NCBI RefSeq assembly: GCF_000275845.1
Contig: NW_006766889.1
Coordinates: 746,229-810,228 of the forward strand
Direction: 5' to 3'
DNA length: 64,000 nucleotides
Origin: Dichomitus squalens LYAD-421 SS1
Taxonomy: Eukaryota; Basidiomycota; Agaricomycetes; Polyporales; Polyporaceae
Numbering within the stretch: position 1 is the stretch's first letter; each line of letters opens with the position of its first letter. The position numbers were made by a program, and so were the translations under genes. Of this stretch, positions 53,263 through 64,000 are shown piece by piece. A model generated the notes under the pieces. That model was given only the letters and a program-made list of their open reading frames with translations. It did no database searches and was not told the DNA's origin.

Positions 53263-54018
53263 TACAGTAATACACCACTCCTTTTGACAGAAAAAACGTG
53301 TGACTCAGATTTCTTCAGATCGACTGTAGCAATACTCAATCAGTCTCGCACATCCATTGGGGCACCACATTACAATAGTTCTATGCTAGTTTCAGTATGT
53401 AGAGTGGGGGATATGCAGGAAATCCGAGGCGATCTGTCGCGGAATTCGTTATCAGGCGATATGCAGTCCTTTTGACAGTCACATCACGCTAGAGATCTTA
53501 CCAAAAGGGGAAAGATTATCTGGCCTGGTCCAATGAGATGCAGAGCGAGCAGATTGCGAATGAAGCGCTGGAAGGGCGTTTCGCACATATGCCTTCTCGG
53601 TCATACGTTGGTCATCCCAAAATCGTAGCCTAATGTGGCAGTGTGACAACCTGTTTGATGGCAATGGCCACCGTGTTGCAAGTCTCATCTATGATACTCC
53701 ATTCCCCTCGATAAGGCTGGAAATACACTCAAAGTTATGAGAAGAACCTAGTGACAGTGTTGTAAGTCTCCGATTTTTTATGATCGCTACACTGCGATCA
53801 AGATCTAGCGAGTAAGTCATATTTGGCTAATTTCGAGTGATCATTCCTCTGTATGAAAACATCGCGAGGGGAAGCAAGCCCCCAAACTGGTAGATATGTA
53901 ACTACAATGTATAAGAATAGGATTATGAACATAAAAAGGAAGGGGGTACGAAGGAGGAACAGCGATCGGTCTTTGTCAAAAGGAGTGGTGCTGTCAAAAG
54001 GAGTGGTGTATGACTGTA
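53263..54018. mobile_element. MITE with 28-bp terminal inverted repeats starting with TA
   Basis: Bases 53263-53290 are the reverse complement of 53991-54018 with one mismatch in 28; the core is CACCACTCCTTTTGACAG. A second right-hand copy of the core stands in tandem at about 53974-53990, and a partial left-hand copy (GTCCTTTTGACAG) lies at about 53467-53479. The TA ends suit a Tc1/mariner-type element. The 756-bp body encodes no transposase. The arrangement (inner left copy about 0.2 kb in, tandem copies at the right) is the same as in the MITE at 25128-25826, though the repeat sequences differ. Confidence 0.8.
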
Positions 54019-54430
54019 AGTGTTCGCACTCGTGCTGTGAAGCGATATGAGGCTGGCGGAGCCTCAGTTGAGGTTGATAGGCAGTAGCTCTGAGCTGGCC
54101 CGGGCGGGCTATCGCCAGTCGGGAGACAATCGTGGATGCGAAAGACGTCTTGCACGGAACTCCTGAGAAGGTGCGTATTGAATATTGATTGCTGAGCACA
54201 AACGAAGTGTGAGCAAGCGATAGTACCTATACGAGACGACGGCGTCGGCCCCGGTCGTGCAAAACCAAGTGACAATGTGGGAAGGGAGTAGATCGGCTGC
54301 GTGATCCTGCTGACATAAGCGAACGGCATCTGCGTGGCGTGATTAGCCGGGCGTGTGCAGGGCGAATATAATCCTATCGTGCTTCCTCTGCACAGCTCAG
54401 CTTTCACGACGTCCTCTTCGTCCGACGTCC

Positions 54431-54470
54431 TTTCCTTATTTCCCCCTTCCCTCTCCCCACCTTCGCTCAG
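54431..54470 (+). promoter_or_regulatory. C/T-rich tract before the CPR start
   Basis: Almost pure pyrimidine tract (TTTCCTTATTTCCCCCTTCC and on) ending about 25 bp before the ATG. Such tracts mark transcription starts of strongly expressed genes in filamentous fungi. Inferred from composition only. Confidence 0.4.
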
Positions 54471-54494
54471 TCACCGGCACGCCCGTCGTCGAGC

Positions 54495-56859
54495 ATGGCC
54501 TCTTCGGACGTCATCGTTCTCGCCCTCGGGGTCATCCTCGCAGCGGTCTATCTCTTCCGTGACCAGCTCTTCGCCTCCTCAAAGCCCAAGACCGTCCCTA
54601 CATCCACCTCCAAGGCCAATGCCGGTGGAGGCAACCCTCGGGACTTCATCGCAAAGCTGAAGGAAGGCGTAAGTCCATACTCCGTCACATCCGGTGCGAG
54701 AGTCCGTCCTGACGAACTTGCAACGTGTCCCCAGAAAAAGCGCATCGTCATCTTCTACGGCTCACAGACCGGCACGGCGGAAGAGTACGCTATTCGTATC
54801 GCTAAGGAGGCCAAGCAGAAGTTCGGTCTTGCATCTCTCGTCTGCGATCCCGAGGAGTACGACTTCGAGAACCTGGACCAGGTTCCGGAGGACTGCTGCG
54901 TCTTCTTCGTCATGGCCACCTACGGTGAGGGTGAGCCCACCGACAACGCCGTCACTCTCTGCCAGAACCTCTCCGACGACAGCTTCGAGTTCTCCAACGG
55001 CGAACACAAGCTCGAGGGTCTCAAGTACGTCGTCTTCGGCCTCGGTAACAAGACCTACGAGCACTACAACCTCATCGCCCGCAACGTCGATGCCGACCTC
55101 ACCAAGATGGGCGCCATCCGTATCGGTGAGCGCGGCGAGGGTGACGACGACAAGAGCATGGAGGAGGACTATCTCGAGTGGAAGGACGGCATGTGGGAAG
55201 AGTTCTCGCGCGTCATGGGTGTCGAGGAAGGTCAGGGCGGTGATACGCCTGACTTCGCTGTGACGGAGGTCGCAGACCACCCGCCCGAGAAGGTCTACCT
55301 CGGTATGTGTTAATCTTTCTCAAACGCTATCAGCAGGAGCTTATCCGGCGTTTCAGGTGAACTCTCCGCTCGCGCTCTCACCCGCTCGAAGGGCATTCAT
55401 GACGCTAAGAACCCTTACCCTGCACCTATTACCGTGGCTCGCGAACTCTTCGCTGAGGGCGCTGATCGCAATTGCATTCATGTTGAGCTCAACACTGAGA
55501 ACTCCGGCATCACCTACCAGCATGGTGATCACGTTGGTGTCTGGCCCTCCAACTCCGAGGTTGAGGTGGATCGTCTACTCTGCGCTCTTGGGCTTCACGA
55601 CAAGAAGGATACCGTCATCCAGATCGAATCGCTCGACCCTGCGCTCGCGAAGGTTCCTTTCCCCGTCCCTACAACCTACGTTACCGTCCTCCGTCACTAC
55701 ATCGACATCAGCGCCGTCGCCGGTCGTCAGATCCTCGGTGTATTGTCCAAGTTTGCCCCTACTCCTGACGCTGAGGCGTTCCTGAAGAACCTCAACAGCA
55801 ACAAGGATGAATACAATAACATCGTCACCACCGGCTGTCTCAAACTCGGCGAAATACTCCAGGTCGCGGCTGGGAACGACATCAGCGTTGCCCCGACCCC
55901 TGAGAACACTTCATCCTGGAAGATCCCTTTCGACATCATTGTCTCGTCGATCCCTCGTCTTCAGCCTCGGTACTACTCCATCTCCTCCAGCCCCAAGCTC
56001 TACCCTCATTCGATCCACGTCACCTGCGTCGTCCTTCAGTACGAATCCGTCAAGAACGAGCGCGTTCCGGCTCGCTGGGTATTCGGTACTGGCTCCAATT
56101 TCCTACTCAACCTCAAGTATGCGGCGAATGGCGAGCAAGCACCTTTGGTGGATACTAAGGAGGAGCCCGCGCGCGTTCTCACCCCGAAGTACGCCATCGA
56201 GGGTCCCCGCGGCGCATACAAGCAGGAAACCGTCTTCAAGGTCCCCATCCACGTCCGTCGTTCGACTTTCCGCCTCCCAACGAACCCCAAGAGCCCCGTT
56301 ATCATGATTGGACCCGGTACTGTAAGTGTTACGTCTTTATATGAGCGCCCAAATGGCGTCTCGCTCACCACCGGTCACACAGGGTGTCGCTCCGTTCCGC
56401 GGCTTCGTCCAGGAGCGTGTCGCAATGGCGCGGCGCACTATCGAGAAGAACGGACCCGAAGGCCTGGCAGACTGGGGCAGCATTCGGCTGTACTTCGGCT
56501 CGCGGACGTCGACGCAGGACTTCCTCTACAAGGACGAGTGGCCCGAGTATGCCAAGGAGCTGCACGGGAAATTCACGCTCCGGGCCGCGTTCTCGCGCGA
56601 GGTGTACAAGCCGGACGGGAGCAAGATCTACGTGCAGGACCTGCTGTGGGAGGACCGCGAGACGGTCGCGGACGCGATCCTGAACGGGAAGGGCTACGTG
56701 TACATCTGCGGAGACGCGAGGAGCATGAGCAAGGCCGTCGAGGAGACCCTGTCCCGGATCTTGGGCGAGGCGAAGGGTGGGAGCGCGGAGGTGGAGGGCG
56801 TAGCGGAGCTGAAGCTGTTGAAGGAGAGGAGCAGGTTCTTGACGGACGTGTGGAGCTGA
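54495..56859 (+). CDS. cpr1: NADPH-cytochrome P450 reductase
   Basis: Four exons (54495-54668, 54735-55302, 55357-56321, 56383-56859) give 727 aa, the usual length. The N-terminal anchor VIVLALGVILAAVYLF places it in the ER membrane facing the cytosol. The FMN domain shows FYGSQTGTAEEYA, ATYGEGEPTDNA and FGLGNKTYEHYN. The FAD domain shows PRLQPRYYSISSS. The NADPH domain shows IGPGTGVAPFRGF, formed across the last intron, FGSRTSTQDFLY and YVYICGDARSM. The protein ends DVWS, where the Trp stacks on the flavin as in known reductases. It passes electrons from NADPH to all microsomal P450s, which are numerous in wood- and litter-decay basidiomycetes, and to sterol enzymes. No P450 gene was seen nearby. 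Confidence 0.97.
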
Positions 56860-58041
56860 GCGATGAGCGGGACGGGCTCCAGGATTCTGCGTTGTGTCGT
56901 ACGATCCCGACATATAGAGGGATTTGGGATGGGGATGGAGGACGCGGATGCGTCGCATTGCTGCATACTACGATGCCTTTACGTATCGTCGACTCTCGTT
57001 TGCTCTGTGGTTTTACCTTTGTTCTACTCTGTTCACTCCATGATATGGCATCGCATCTCAACATCGCTCTAGCTTTGAGCTTGCGCGAAGACTCGGAGGC
57101 GTCCGGACTTCCTTGAGGTGATGAACGGCGAGTGCATCATTCATGGCGACGTGCGGGCCAGTGATGGGTTATGTCCTCTCGCTGAATGGGATCACAACGT
57201 ACTAGAAATCCAGTTAGCGCGATGTCGATGTCCTATCATGTATGCTCCTGCCTCTCGCATTTGGCGCGCGCTCGCGCTCCTATGGATGGGGCTCTTCAGT
57301 AACACGACGGACCACTTACTCCTTCTACGGATGGCTCATCAGGTTTCTGATCATGTCACCAAGCTCGCACATACAGCTTGTCTTTTGTGATGGTGCGCGG
57401 TGGAACCTGAACGTAGTATCTGATCTCTTTTCTCAACCAGAGTTCACAGAGGGCATCGAATCTGAGCCAAATGCAAAGATGAAATCCGTCCTGTATCGCG
57501 CATACGTCCTCTCTGGAAGTGGCGGGTGTATGCTATGCCTCAATATTTCGACTGCGCAAGTACATAAGCGTCTGCGTGAGACCAACACCCACACAAGGTT
57601 GTTGGACCAGGTGCGCTCCGTATGACTGCTTCAAAGTGTGTGTGCTCATATTGCGCCTTCGACAAGTCACTTCAGGTCCCGGGTCAGCCACTCTGAACCT
57701 ACAGCGGCGAGGCCTTCGAAAATTGCAGTGTCTACACAAGACACGACAGAATCCGTACTGCAGATCGGTCAGCCACTTGCAAGGCGGCTTACACGCTAGA
57801 ACGGAGGTCTACATACTACAAGACGTCATAGAACTTGTACCTCAAATCCGTCAACCGCAAAACCTTCACCGTGGTAGGCAGTTGTGAAGTGGCTGCGGAG
57901 GCGAACATCTCCTGTGAGCAGCCTATAAGGACTGGCATTTTCCTTAATCCATCCTCGTGCGTGGTTTCTCAATCCTCGACCACATTTCTATCCCAGCCTA
58001 CCGTCGCTTTCTCAATTTCGTCTTCGCTGTCTTTACCCACA
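56860..58041. other. Intergenic; S2 promoter at right end
   Basis: No gene was recognised at 56860-57700. From about 57760 the sequence is similar to the region upstream of S1 (GATCGGTCA, AACCTTCAC, GGAGGCGAACATCTCC, GAGCAGCCTATAAGG, TTTCTCAATCCTCGACCACA), so the duplication that made S1 and S2 included about 280 bp of promoter. Confidence 0.55.
57924..57929 (+). promoter_or_regulatory. TATA box of S2
   Basis: TATAAG in the conserved block GAGCAGCCTATAAGG, about 115 bp before the S2 start, matching the S1 promoter. Confidence 0.6.
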
Positions 58042-58655
58042 ATGGTCGCCTTCAAGTACTCTGCCGCCCTCGTCACCTTCGGACTCTCGATCTGCACTGG
58101 TGTCGGTGCTCGTAATATATGTTGGTGCTCGCAGTGGCCGCCCCTTCCCACAACGTCAACTGACTATTCTTGTCAGTTGCACCCCGTCGCCCTGAATGCG
58201 GCGTCGACCCCGCGGCCTCGTCGATCATCACCGTGACTTCGACAGTGACTTCGACAGTGACCGCAACCCCGCGCACACGCCTCGCCAAGCGTACCACCGA
58301 CGCCATCACGACTATCACCGACACGACTACCACGACTACCACGGCTACCGACACCACCACCACAACCACCACGTCTATCGAGACGTCAGTCACGTCGTCA
58401 TCCTCTGACTCGGTTATATCCCCGTCGGCCCCGTTGGGCAACCCGTACTTCAGGCCTCATTCGACCAGAACCCCTCGCTCGACGGAGACGGCGAGCTCGA
58501 CGGGATCCCTGCCGTCGAGCGTATCGAGCAGCGCTTCCAGCGATGCAAGCAGCGCATCGAGCGCGCTCAGCAGTGCATCGAGTGTCGCCAGCAGTGCATC
58601 GAGCGTCGCGAGCAGTACATCAACGGGCGATCTCAGTACAACTTCGTGCGTCTAG
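58042..58655 (+). CDS. S2: small secreted Ser/Thr-rich protein, paralogue of S1
   Basis: Two exons (58042-58111 and 58177-58655) encode 182 aa. The signal peptide MVAFKYSAALVTFGLSICTG is nearly that of S1. Then come VTSTVTSTVTATP, the dibasic site RLAKRT, a Thr-rich run (TTTTTTATDT type), the shared motif GNPYFRPHSTRTPR, and a tail of Ala-Ser-Ser units (SSASSDASSASS) where S1 has Ser-Val units. The intron sits at the same place and phase as in S1. Tail repeats diverge while the signal, KR site and 14-residue motif are held, which suggests these three parts are under selection. Predicted to be secreted and O-glycosylated; the role is unknown. Confidence 0.8.
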
Positions 58656-58977
58656 TATGGAGTGCGAGAGGATTTACTGGGACATGGGCGTCTCGAATAC
58701 TTGGTTTTGGGTGATCATGCGGATGTTGCACATATTGTTATTAGCCACAGATATCCAAACGTTGGCGCATGCTGTATTTACGCGTTGGCATTCACCCTAC
58801 GTATCCTTATGACTCTGCATAAAGGGAATTGGAAGTGGGAGCATCTACTGGGGCGGAGGCTCGGTGCGGCCCGGCCGTACGCGATGCCGCCGAGGTCGCC
58901 GATTGTGTAGACTGTGCTCGTCCCCGACAGTCTCCTGCCTGTGTACGTGTACTTGCTTGCGGCTTGTCCGGGCTGTG
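58656..58977. other. Intergenic, no gene seen
   Basis: 3' flank of S2 and promoter of the She9 gene. Frames here run in several phases without a domain. Confidence 0.4.
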
Positions 58978-60335
58978 ATGTTACGCGGCGCTCTCCGCAC
59001 GCCTGCTGTTTCCCTCCAAACCCCACTCTGGTACCCAAGTCCCGCTCGGAGTACCCTACGTTATCTGAGACCTACTTCGCGGCATTATTCCACGCCAACG
59101 CAGACTCCGGAGAACAAACGAGAATCATCTCCAGACAACGGGTCGCTCCCGTCTGCAGAACCGTCATATAGGGAGGATGCTACCGCTACCGGTGGAGAAC
59201 CCATAGCCATGCCCCCACCCCCTTCTGGATCCCCTTCCTCATCGTCCGAGACAGGATCAAGCAAGAATGGGAGTGCAGGCAGCACGGAACAGCCCAATAG
59301 CATCCAAGACCGTATGCGGGAGTTGAGTACGGGTGCGCTAAAGGAGATGCGCGTGCGCGGGGACGAGTTCACCGCGAGGGTGGCGAGGACGTTCTCAAAG
59401 CTCGGCGCAGAGCTCAACCGCGTGACAGGCTACGAGGAGATCGAGCAGCTGAAGCGCAAGGTGGTCGAACAAGGTGTGCAGGCCTCTAGTCTCGTCTCTG
59501 TGCTGCCCCGTCACCAACGTCCTCACTGCGTCAACCCGCTTTTCTCCGCATCCTGCCAGAATCCCGGATACATCACGCGCGTGAGGCGGCGCGCGCCGCA
59601 AAGGAGGCGTACGACAGCGCCGTCCTCCAGCGGGCCAAGTCGCAACGCGAAGTGAACGATCTCCTGCAGCGCAAGTCGCACTGGACGGACGAGGACGTGT
59701 CGCGCTTCACGACGCTCGTCCGCGAGGACCACGCGCGCGAGCACGACGAGGCGCGCGCCAAGGCCGCCGCATACGCCGCCGAGGACGCGGTCGAGCGCGA
59801 GTTCTCCGCGCTCATGCGCGTCATCCTCAACCGCTACCACGAGGAGCAGGCGTGGTCGGACAAGATCCGGAGCGCGTCGACGTACGGGCAGCTCGCCGCG
59901 CTCGCGCTCAACCTCGCCGTGTTCGTGCTCGCGATCGTGCTCGTCGAGCCGTGGAAGCGCCGCCGGCTCGCGCAGACGTTCGAGCGCAAGGTGGAGGAGA
60001 TGGGCGCGCGCACGGAGCAGGCGTTCGAGGACAAGACGTCGGAGCTGAAGGGCAGGATGGACGAGCAGGCGAGGGTGCTCGCGGCCGTGCTGGAGACCGT
60101 GCACCTCGCGAACCAGGTCGACGTCGGCGAGCTCGTTGCGCTGCAGCGTGGAGTCGGGTTGGGGCCAGCAGACGACAACGAGGAGGCACAGCCGGCACTA
60201 TCGCACCCGCACGGAGAGCGAATATCTGGGGCGCTGCCGAAACCTCGGACAGATGGGGAGATGGTACTGGTCATGACGGCAAGTGCTGCCGCAGCGGGGC
60301 TGTTCGGCTGGCTAGCGCGTAGTTGGTTTGGATGA
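58978..60335 (+). CDS. she9: She9/Mdm33, mitochondrial inner-membrane protein
   Basis: Two exons (58978-59473 and 59560-60335) give 423 aa. The N-terminus MLRGALRTPAVSLQ with RSTLRYLRPTSRHYST is an Arg-rich mitochondrial presequence. A Ser/Pro-rich linker follows, then coiled coil (SIQDRMRELS, YEEIEQLKRKVVEQ, RAKSQREVNDLLQRKSHWTD). The family block is ILNRYHEEQAWSDKIRSAST, directly before a membrane helix (LALNLAVFVLAIVLVEPWKR). A second helix ends the protein (MTASAAAAGLFGWLARSWF). Mdm33 of yeast lies in the inner membrane with coiled coils in the matrix, and affects inner-membrane fission and phospholipid balance. The ORF extends upstream of 58978, but only this ATG gives a proper presequence. 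Confidence 0.9.
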
Positions 60336-62676
60336 TGCTGCTACCGGTGTAGAGCGACATGCGTAATAGATCAGGTTCGTAGCATCCTCTTGGTTTCGTA
60401 CTGCTCAAAGGTCGCGGCGTTGGTGCGAGCGTTCAATCCAGCATACTCTGGGCGGCGACAAGTGCGAACAGACGGCCAGACAAGCGATATTGACCCTGTA
60501 ACGCAAACTTTCGCAAGATGGCATGGCGAGGGCTTCTCCCATCAGCTTCCTTGTCGCCATACTGCGGCATCTCCCTAGGGCGGGACAGCGACTGCCTATA
60601 TTGTGAAACCTTCTCGCAGTCTGGCAGCAGTCCGTCAGTCCAGACAGATTTTTGTTGTCTCCAAGCCGTCATCTCTGATAGGAATGCGCGTTCTCTGCTC
60701 ACAGAAGGCACCAACCCAAGTGGCCTTGATATTCTCCTCATCACGCAGCGCGAGAAGGCGTCGTTCACTATGGATCGCCGGTTCACCTCAATCATCTCGT
60801 ATCAGCCGCCCTGCAGCTACCTCAGGAGAGAGAACGCTCGAGATCCTCAGGAAGCACAACTACGTGATGCAATAGCAGCAACTCCCGCGGGCTGTCACCG
60901 TCTGTCTCGCTTGCCAACACGGCATGTCAGCAATCTACGAAGCCAGACCAATCCCTAGGACGCTGGTGAGAACGACGGAGAAAGTTCAGCTGCTATTCGA
61001 CAGCCCCCGCCGCCGTTCATATGATCGTCGCCTTGCCTTTGCGTCTTCTGTGCGTCATCCTGTCAGCCACTTTCATTCTCAAGGCGATGGGCGTAGCATG
61101 CGTTGCGTATGCTTTACCCCTTGACCTTCGTGGCGTTCGGGTGCGTGCCGAATCTCCTGAGATCGCCGGCTATATTGTACGCCCATCCTGTCATTGGCCG
61201 TGGTTCGCGGGATAGGGCTATGATCTGCTAGGTTCGACGGGTTCATACTTCCGAACAAGGCACGGATTCTCGGACAGCCCCGCCTCATCAGCATGCGGGG
61301 CAATGTGGGTCTGGAGGGAGCTTCGCGGTACGGCAGAGATGCCCTTGCAACGCTTTGAATCCCCACGATGTGCCTTTTGATGGAATCTCCCCCTTGAGGC
61401 CCTTGTTCAGTGTCTTGCACAATATCTCCCAGCCTGCGGTTCCTGTTGTGCTGACCTATTTCATTGTTCCGTACCAAAGAGGGAACTCCGACTGCAGTCG
61501 CAAGTTCGAGAAGACACCCTACATCGACCGTATCAACGAATGATGGCGTACTCAGCGTCCTGCTGCAACGGTGTGTATTTTCTCTCGCCGGACGGTGCGT
61601 CGGATCGCGGTTATTCAATTGACGTTGCCCTGCTGACCCGGGCTCCGTGTGAATCTCTCAGGAGAATTTGAGCGGAACAACGATTGCGGGATTTCAGGAC
61701 GGATGGTTCTTTGCTCGGTATTGGTATGGGACTCAGCTGCTTGAAGTCGACGATTCGCAACGGCCAGCGGACAGTAAGACACTTTGCAGCGAACTCGGGG
61801 ATTACGGCAGGGGTGCGTTGTTATCGGGGTAGCCACGGCAGCTTGAGAATCGCTTCCTTACCAGGCGCCCCGGCCTCTGGAGCTGCTCTCCCTGCCGTGT
61901 GGATCTGAGGTCGTTGTGGCCCCTTGGCAGTACAAGCACATTATCGACGCTCAATGTCACCAACCGTACGTTGACAGGGGGGACGGCATGTGGAAGCAAT
62001 GTTCTGCATTGTGATTTCCACTTGTCAGGCAATATCTCCTGCTAACGGCCACTCCACGATACGCGGGCGGTTATAGAAGCCTTGCCTAGGCGTCCAGGAA
62101 GCCCTAAGACCGCATGTGCCGCAAACGGCGCCACGCCCCGGATTCCTGCAATTTTATTACGCAGCTCTGGGTGGGATCCACGGGGACGTGCTGACATCCC
62201 GCAGCGTAACCTTGCGTGGCATTGCAGCGTGTGCCTGCCAGGTGCTTCCCCTCTCGGAACTTCATGCACTATGCGTGGAGCGGTCCCGAAAGAGGTGAGC
62301 TCTCCCTGCGCAACTAGGCCTTCATGATTTGCTGAGTTCGAACCCGATGCAGATTGGGTTCTCGCCTTCTTGTACTCGCGCTCCCATCTCGCTCTGCCTT
62401 TTGGTAGCCTTCACCCTTCGCACACCGTAGCATCGGTGAGGGAATCATCAGATGACGGAACGGTGCGAGTGAATCAAGTGTTGTAACAGGTGCGTCTCTG
62501 CATTGCTTCTTGTCAGAGTCCAGCCTGTGGAAGCTGATGAAGCGATTGACGATTGACCGGGATGGGTGTAGAGCGAACTTTATCAGCGCAGCTCGTCGAC
62601 TTATAAGTACTGCTACGTCGCAGCGCACCCGGTACCTCCAGAGCGAAGCGCAACTCCAAGAATACGGCCCTCAACC
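60336..62676. other. Long region without a recognised gene
   Basis: About 2.3 kb. Open segments of 60-180 codons occur on both strands (for example minus 61618-61079, plus 60518-60958), but none shows a domain or forms an exon chain that I can support. A decayed gene on the plus strand between 61.5 and 62.3 kb is possible (fragments such as GFQDGWFFARYWYG in one frame). Listed as unknown. Confidence 0.35.
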
Positions 62677-64000
62677 ATGGCAAGTGATCCTTCTCAGCCG
62701 CCCGTTTCGAGCGAGACGCTCCTTCGGTCAGTCTATTTTTCCTTCTGTTTCCGGTTCAACGCCGTGTCTGACGAAGAGACCCTTACTAGTATCGGTCCCA
62801 TCGTGCGTGTCTCCCGGTTCTCCTCTTTCAGTGGGAGCGAGAGAGACCTGAGCCCCTTGAGTCTAGCTTATCGGCGCCCTGCTCTCATGGATGCTCTTCG
62901 GCATTTCGATCGTTCAGCTCTGTACGTATCCGTCCACATATCGTGGCATCCTTCATTCCATGTGAACGCCCCCTGGGACGTTTACTGACTAAGTTGCTTC
63001 ATTTCAGATATCTACCATGTGTCATTCCCCCGCGAGCGCTGGGCCATCTGGGCGTCAGTGTACATCATCTTTGCGCTCGATATCTTCCAGAGCATTGTCG
63101 TCGCCAACGAGGCGTGGGAGACGCTCTGCTCGGGCTGGGGGCGTCCTATCAACCTCCAGTTTCCGGGGTGGACATTCACCGCCTTGCCCATCGTGTCCAG
63201 CATCAGTGCGTGGCCGTACATGGTCAAAATGGGAGTAGTGACAGCTTATTGCATCCTTTGCCCCGCGTAGTCTCCGTTTGGGTACAGGCATTCTACGCCT
63301 GGAGGATACACCAGCTCGGCAAGTGGAGAGTAGTTCCCGTCATTATCATTATTGTCAGTGAGCCTCAGGGCGTTACATTGACCGTTACGATTTCTAACAC
63401 TCCGTCTGATAGACTTCGCTTGCACAAGCGGGTGGGGCGTGTGCCATTGCGATCTCGGTGCATATCAGCCCCCCGCTGTTCTTCAGATGACGGTCGCTGA
63501 TTATCATGTCGCGCAGTTCATCTGGCTCAAGAATATCGAGCGCCTGCATGACACGAACATGTTCGCTCGGACAATCGTATGTGCATATGCCCATTGATGT
63601 CAGATATCCGCCAACTAGTGTGCATGGTTAGGTGTGGCTGGGCGGCAGTGCCTTCACCGATGTGGTATGCATCATTACTTCGTCACCGTTGCTTAGAAGC
63701 TGACAGACAGGCTGCAGACCATCATGACGTCCATGTGCTACCTAGTGCGTCTACCCTCGTGCACGTCAGTCATACTCAGTCAACTATCATTGACCGCCGT
63801 CTCTTTTCAGCTTTACAGAGTGAAGAGGCAGTCGATGGCGTTTGAGCGGAGCGAGTTTGTCGTCAGACGTCTTATCAAACTGACGGTGGAGACCGGCTGT
63901 GCCTGCGCTCTTTCGGCAGTCCTGGAGCTTGCCTTCTTCCTCGGCATGCCTGAGACCAACATACATTTGATTGTGTAAGTACGCCACGTGCTCCTAGATC
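62677..64000 (+). CDS. DUF6534-like seven-helix membrane protein, cut by the window edge
   Basis: The likely start is ATG 62677 (MASDPSQPPVSSETLL). After a poorly resolved first junction, an exon ending with donor GTACGTATCC carries helix 1 (LIGALLSWMLFGISIVQL) and joins to YIYHVSFPRERWAIWASVYI, then DIFQSIVVANEAWETLC. Later exons give WVQAFYAWRIHQLGKWRVVP, a WLGGSAFTD-type block, and the conserved RLIKLTVETGCACALSAVLE, followed by LAFFLGMPETNIHLIV up to the edge. This order fits the basidiomycete family with the DUF6534 C-terminal domain, integral membrane proteins of unknown role. The last helix and the cytosolic tail lie beyond base 64000. Several internal joins are not proven. Confidence 0.75.

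Larger units (their letters stand above)
52071..54494. other. Intergenic region with one MITE
   Basis: About 2.4 kb without a recognisable gene. The only clear structure is the inverted-repeat element at 53263-54018. The last 100 bp before 54495 contain a strong C/T tract. Confidence 0.45.

Noticed and set aside
54762..55280. 172-aa antisense frame rich in Val and Leu over the CPR gene
   Set aside because: Mirror of the CPR FMN domain; the plus strand is clearly coding.
55434..57116. 560-aa plus-strand frame running past the CPR stop
   Set aside because: The first part is CPR exon 3; after the missed intron at 56322-56382 the text turns into low-complexity Arg/Gly sequence, while the spliced frame gives the NADPH domain and the DVWS end.
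59523..60104. 193-aa antisense frame in the she9 gene
   Set aside because: Leu/Arg/Ala-rich shadow of the She9 exon, made by GC-rich codons; no domain.
62336..62360. GTTCGAACCC, second tRNA-like box
   Set aside because: The flanks do not fold as a tRNA; chance match.

Overview
The window looks like nuclear DNA of a filamentous basidiomycete, most likely an Agaricomycete. Genes on both strands are broken by many short GT-AG introns of about 50-60 nt. Clear orthologues of fungal-only or fungal-typical proteins are present (Pkc1 with two HR1 repeats, the DASH subunit Dad1, She9/Mdm33). Two seven-helix families that are expanded in basidiomycetes (DUF6533-like and DUF6534-like) also occur. No bacterial-type operons, rRNA genes or CRISPR arrays were seen. 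All calls come from reading the sequence; no search was run, and exon joins were chosen by frame, splice sites and agreement between paralogues.

Layout. 0-2 kb: no convincing gene. 2.1-2.9 kb (-): endosulfine/Igo1-type PP2A inhibitor. 3.8-6.3 kb (-): unknown multi-exon protein. 6.6-10.6 kb (+): complete protein kinase C. 10.9-11.3 kb (-): Dad1. 12.7-31.2 kb (+): three tandem paralogues (A, B, C; 1175, 1228 and 1071 aa) of a large family I cannot name, with matching intron positions and phases, separated by transposon-like inverted-repeat elements. 31.8-33.4 kb (-): Hut1/SLC35B1-type nucleotide-sugar transporter. 33.7-34.3 kb (-): small secreted Ser/Thr-rich protein S1. 35.0-37.6 kb (-): secreted GMC oxidoreductase. 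38.5-39.8 kb (-): DUF6533-like membrane protein, possibly decayed. 41-42.3 kb (+): weakly supported unknown gene. 43.2-46.9 kb (+): protein with an EF-hand and two ZZ-like zinc fingers. 47.8-48.9 kb (-): STYX-like pseudophosphatase. 49.1-50.8 kb (+): CobW/ZNG1-type GTPase. 51.3-52.1 kb (-): Yae1. 53.3-54.0 kb: miniature inverted-repeat element. 54.5-56.9 kb (+): NADPH-cytochrome P450 reductase. 58.0-58.7 kb (+): S2, the paralogue of S1. 59.0-60.3 kb (+): She9/Mdm33. 62.7 kb to the right edge (+): DUF6534-like membrane protein, cut off.

Most genes are ordinary housekeeping or signalling genes: cell-wall integrity (Pkc1), quiescence and PP2A control (endosulfine), kinetochore (Dad1), cytosolic Fe-S delivery (Yae1), zinc transfer (ZNG1), ER redox supply (CPR) and mitochondrial shape (She9). 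The accessory content is the most unusual part: the triplicated A/B/C family, whose repeated G-F-D and A-I-S-type motifs suggest, without proof, a distant relation to TULIP-fold OrfX/P47-like proteins; the S1/S2 pair with signal peptide, KR site and a conserved 14-residue motif; and several non-autonomous transposons.
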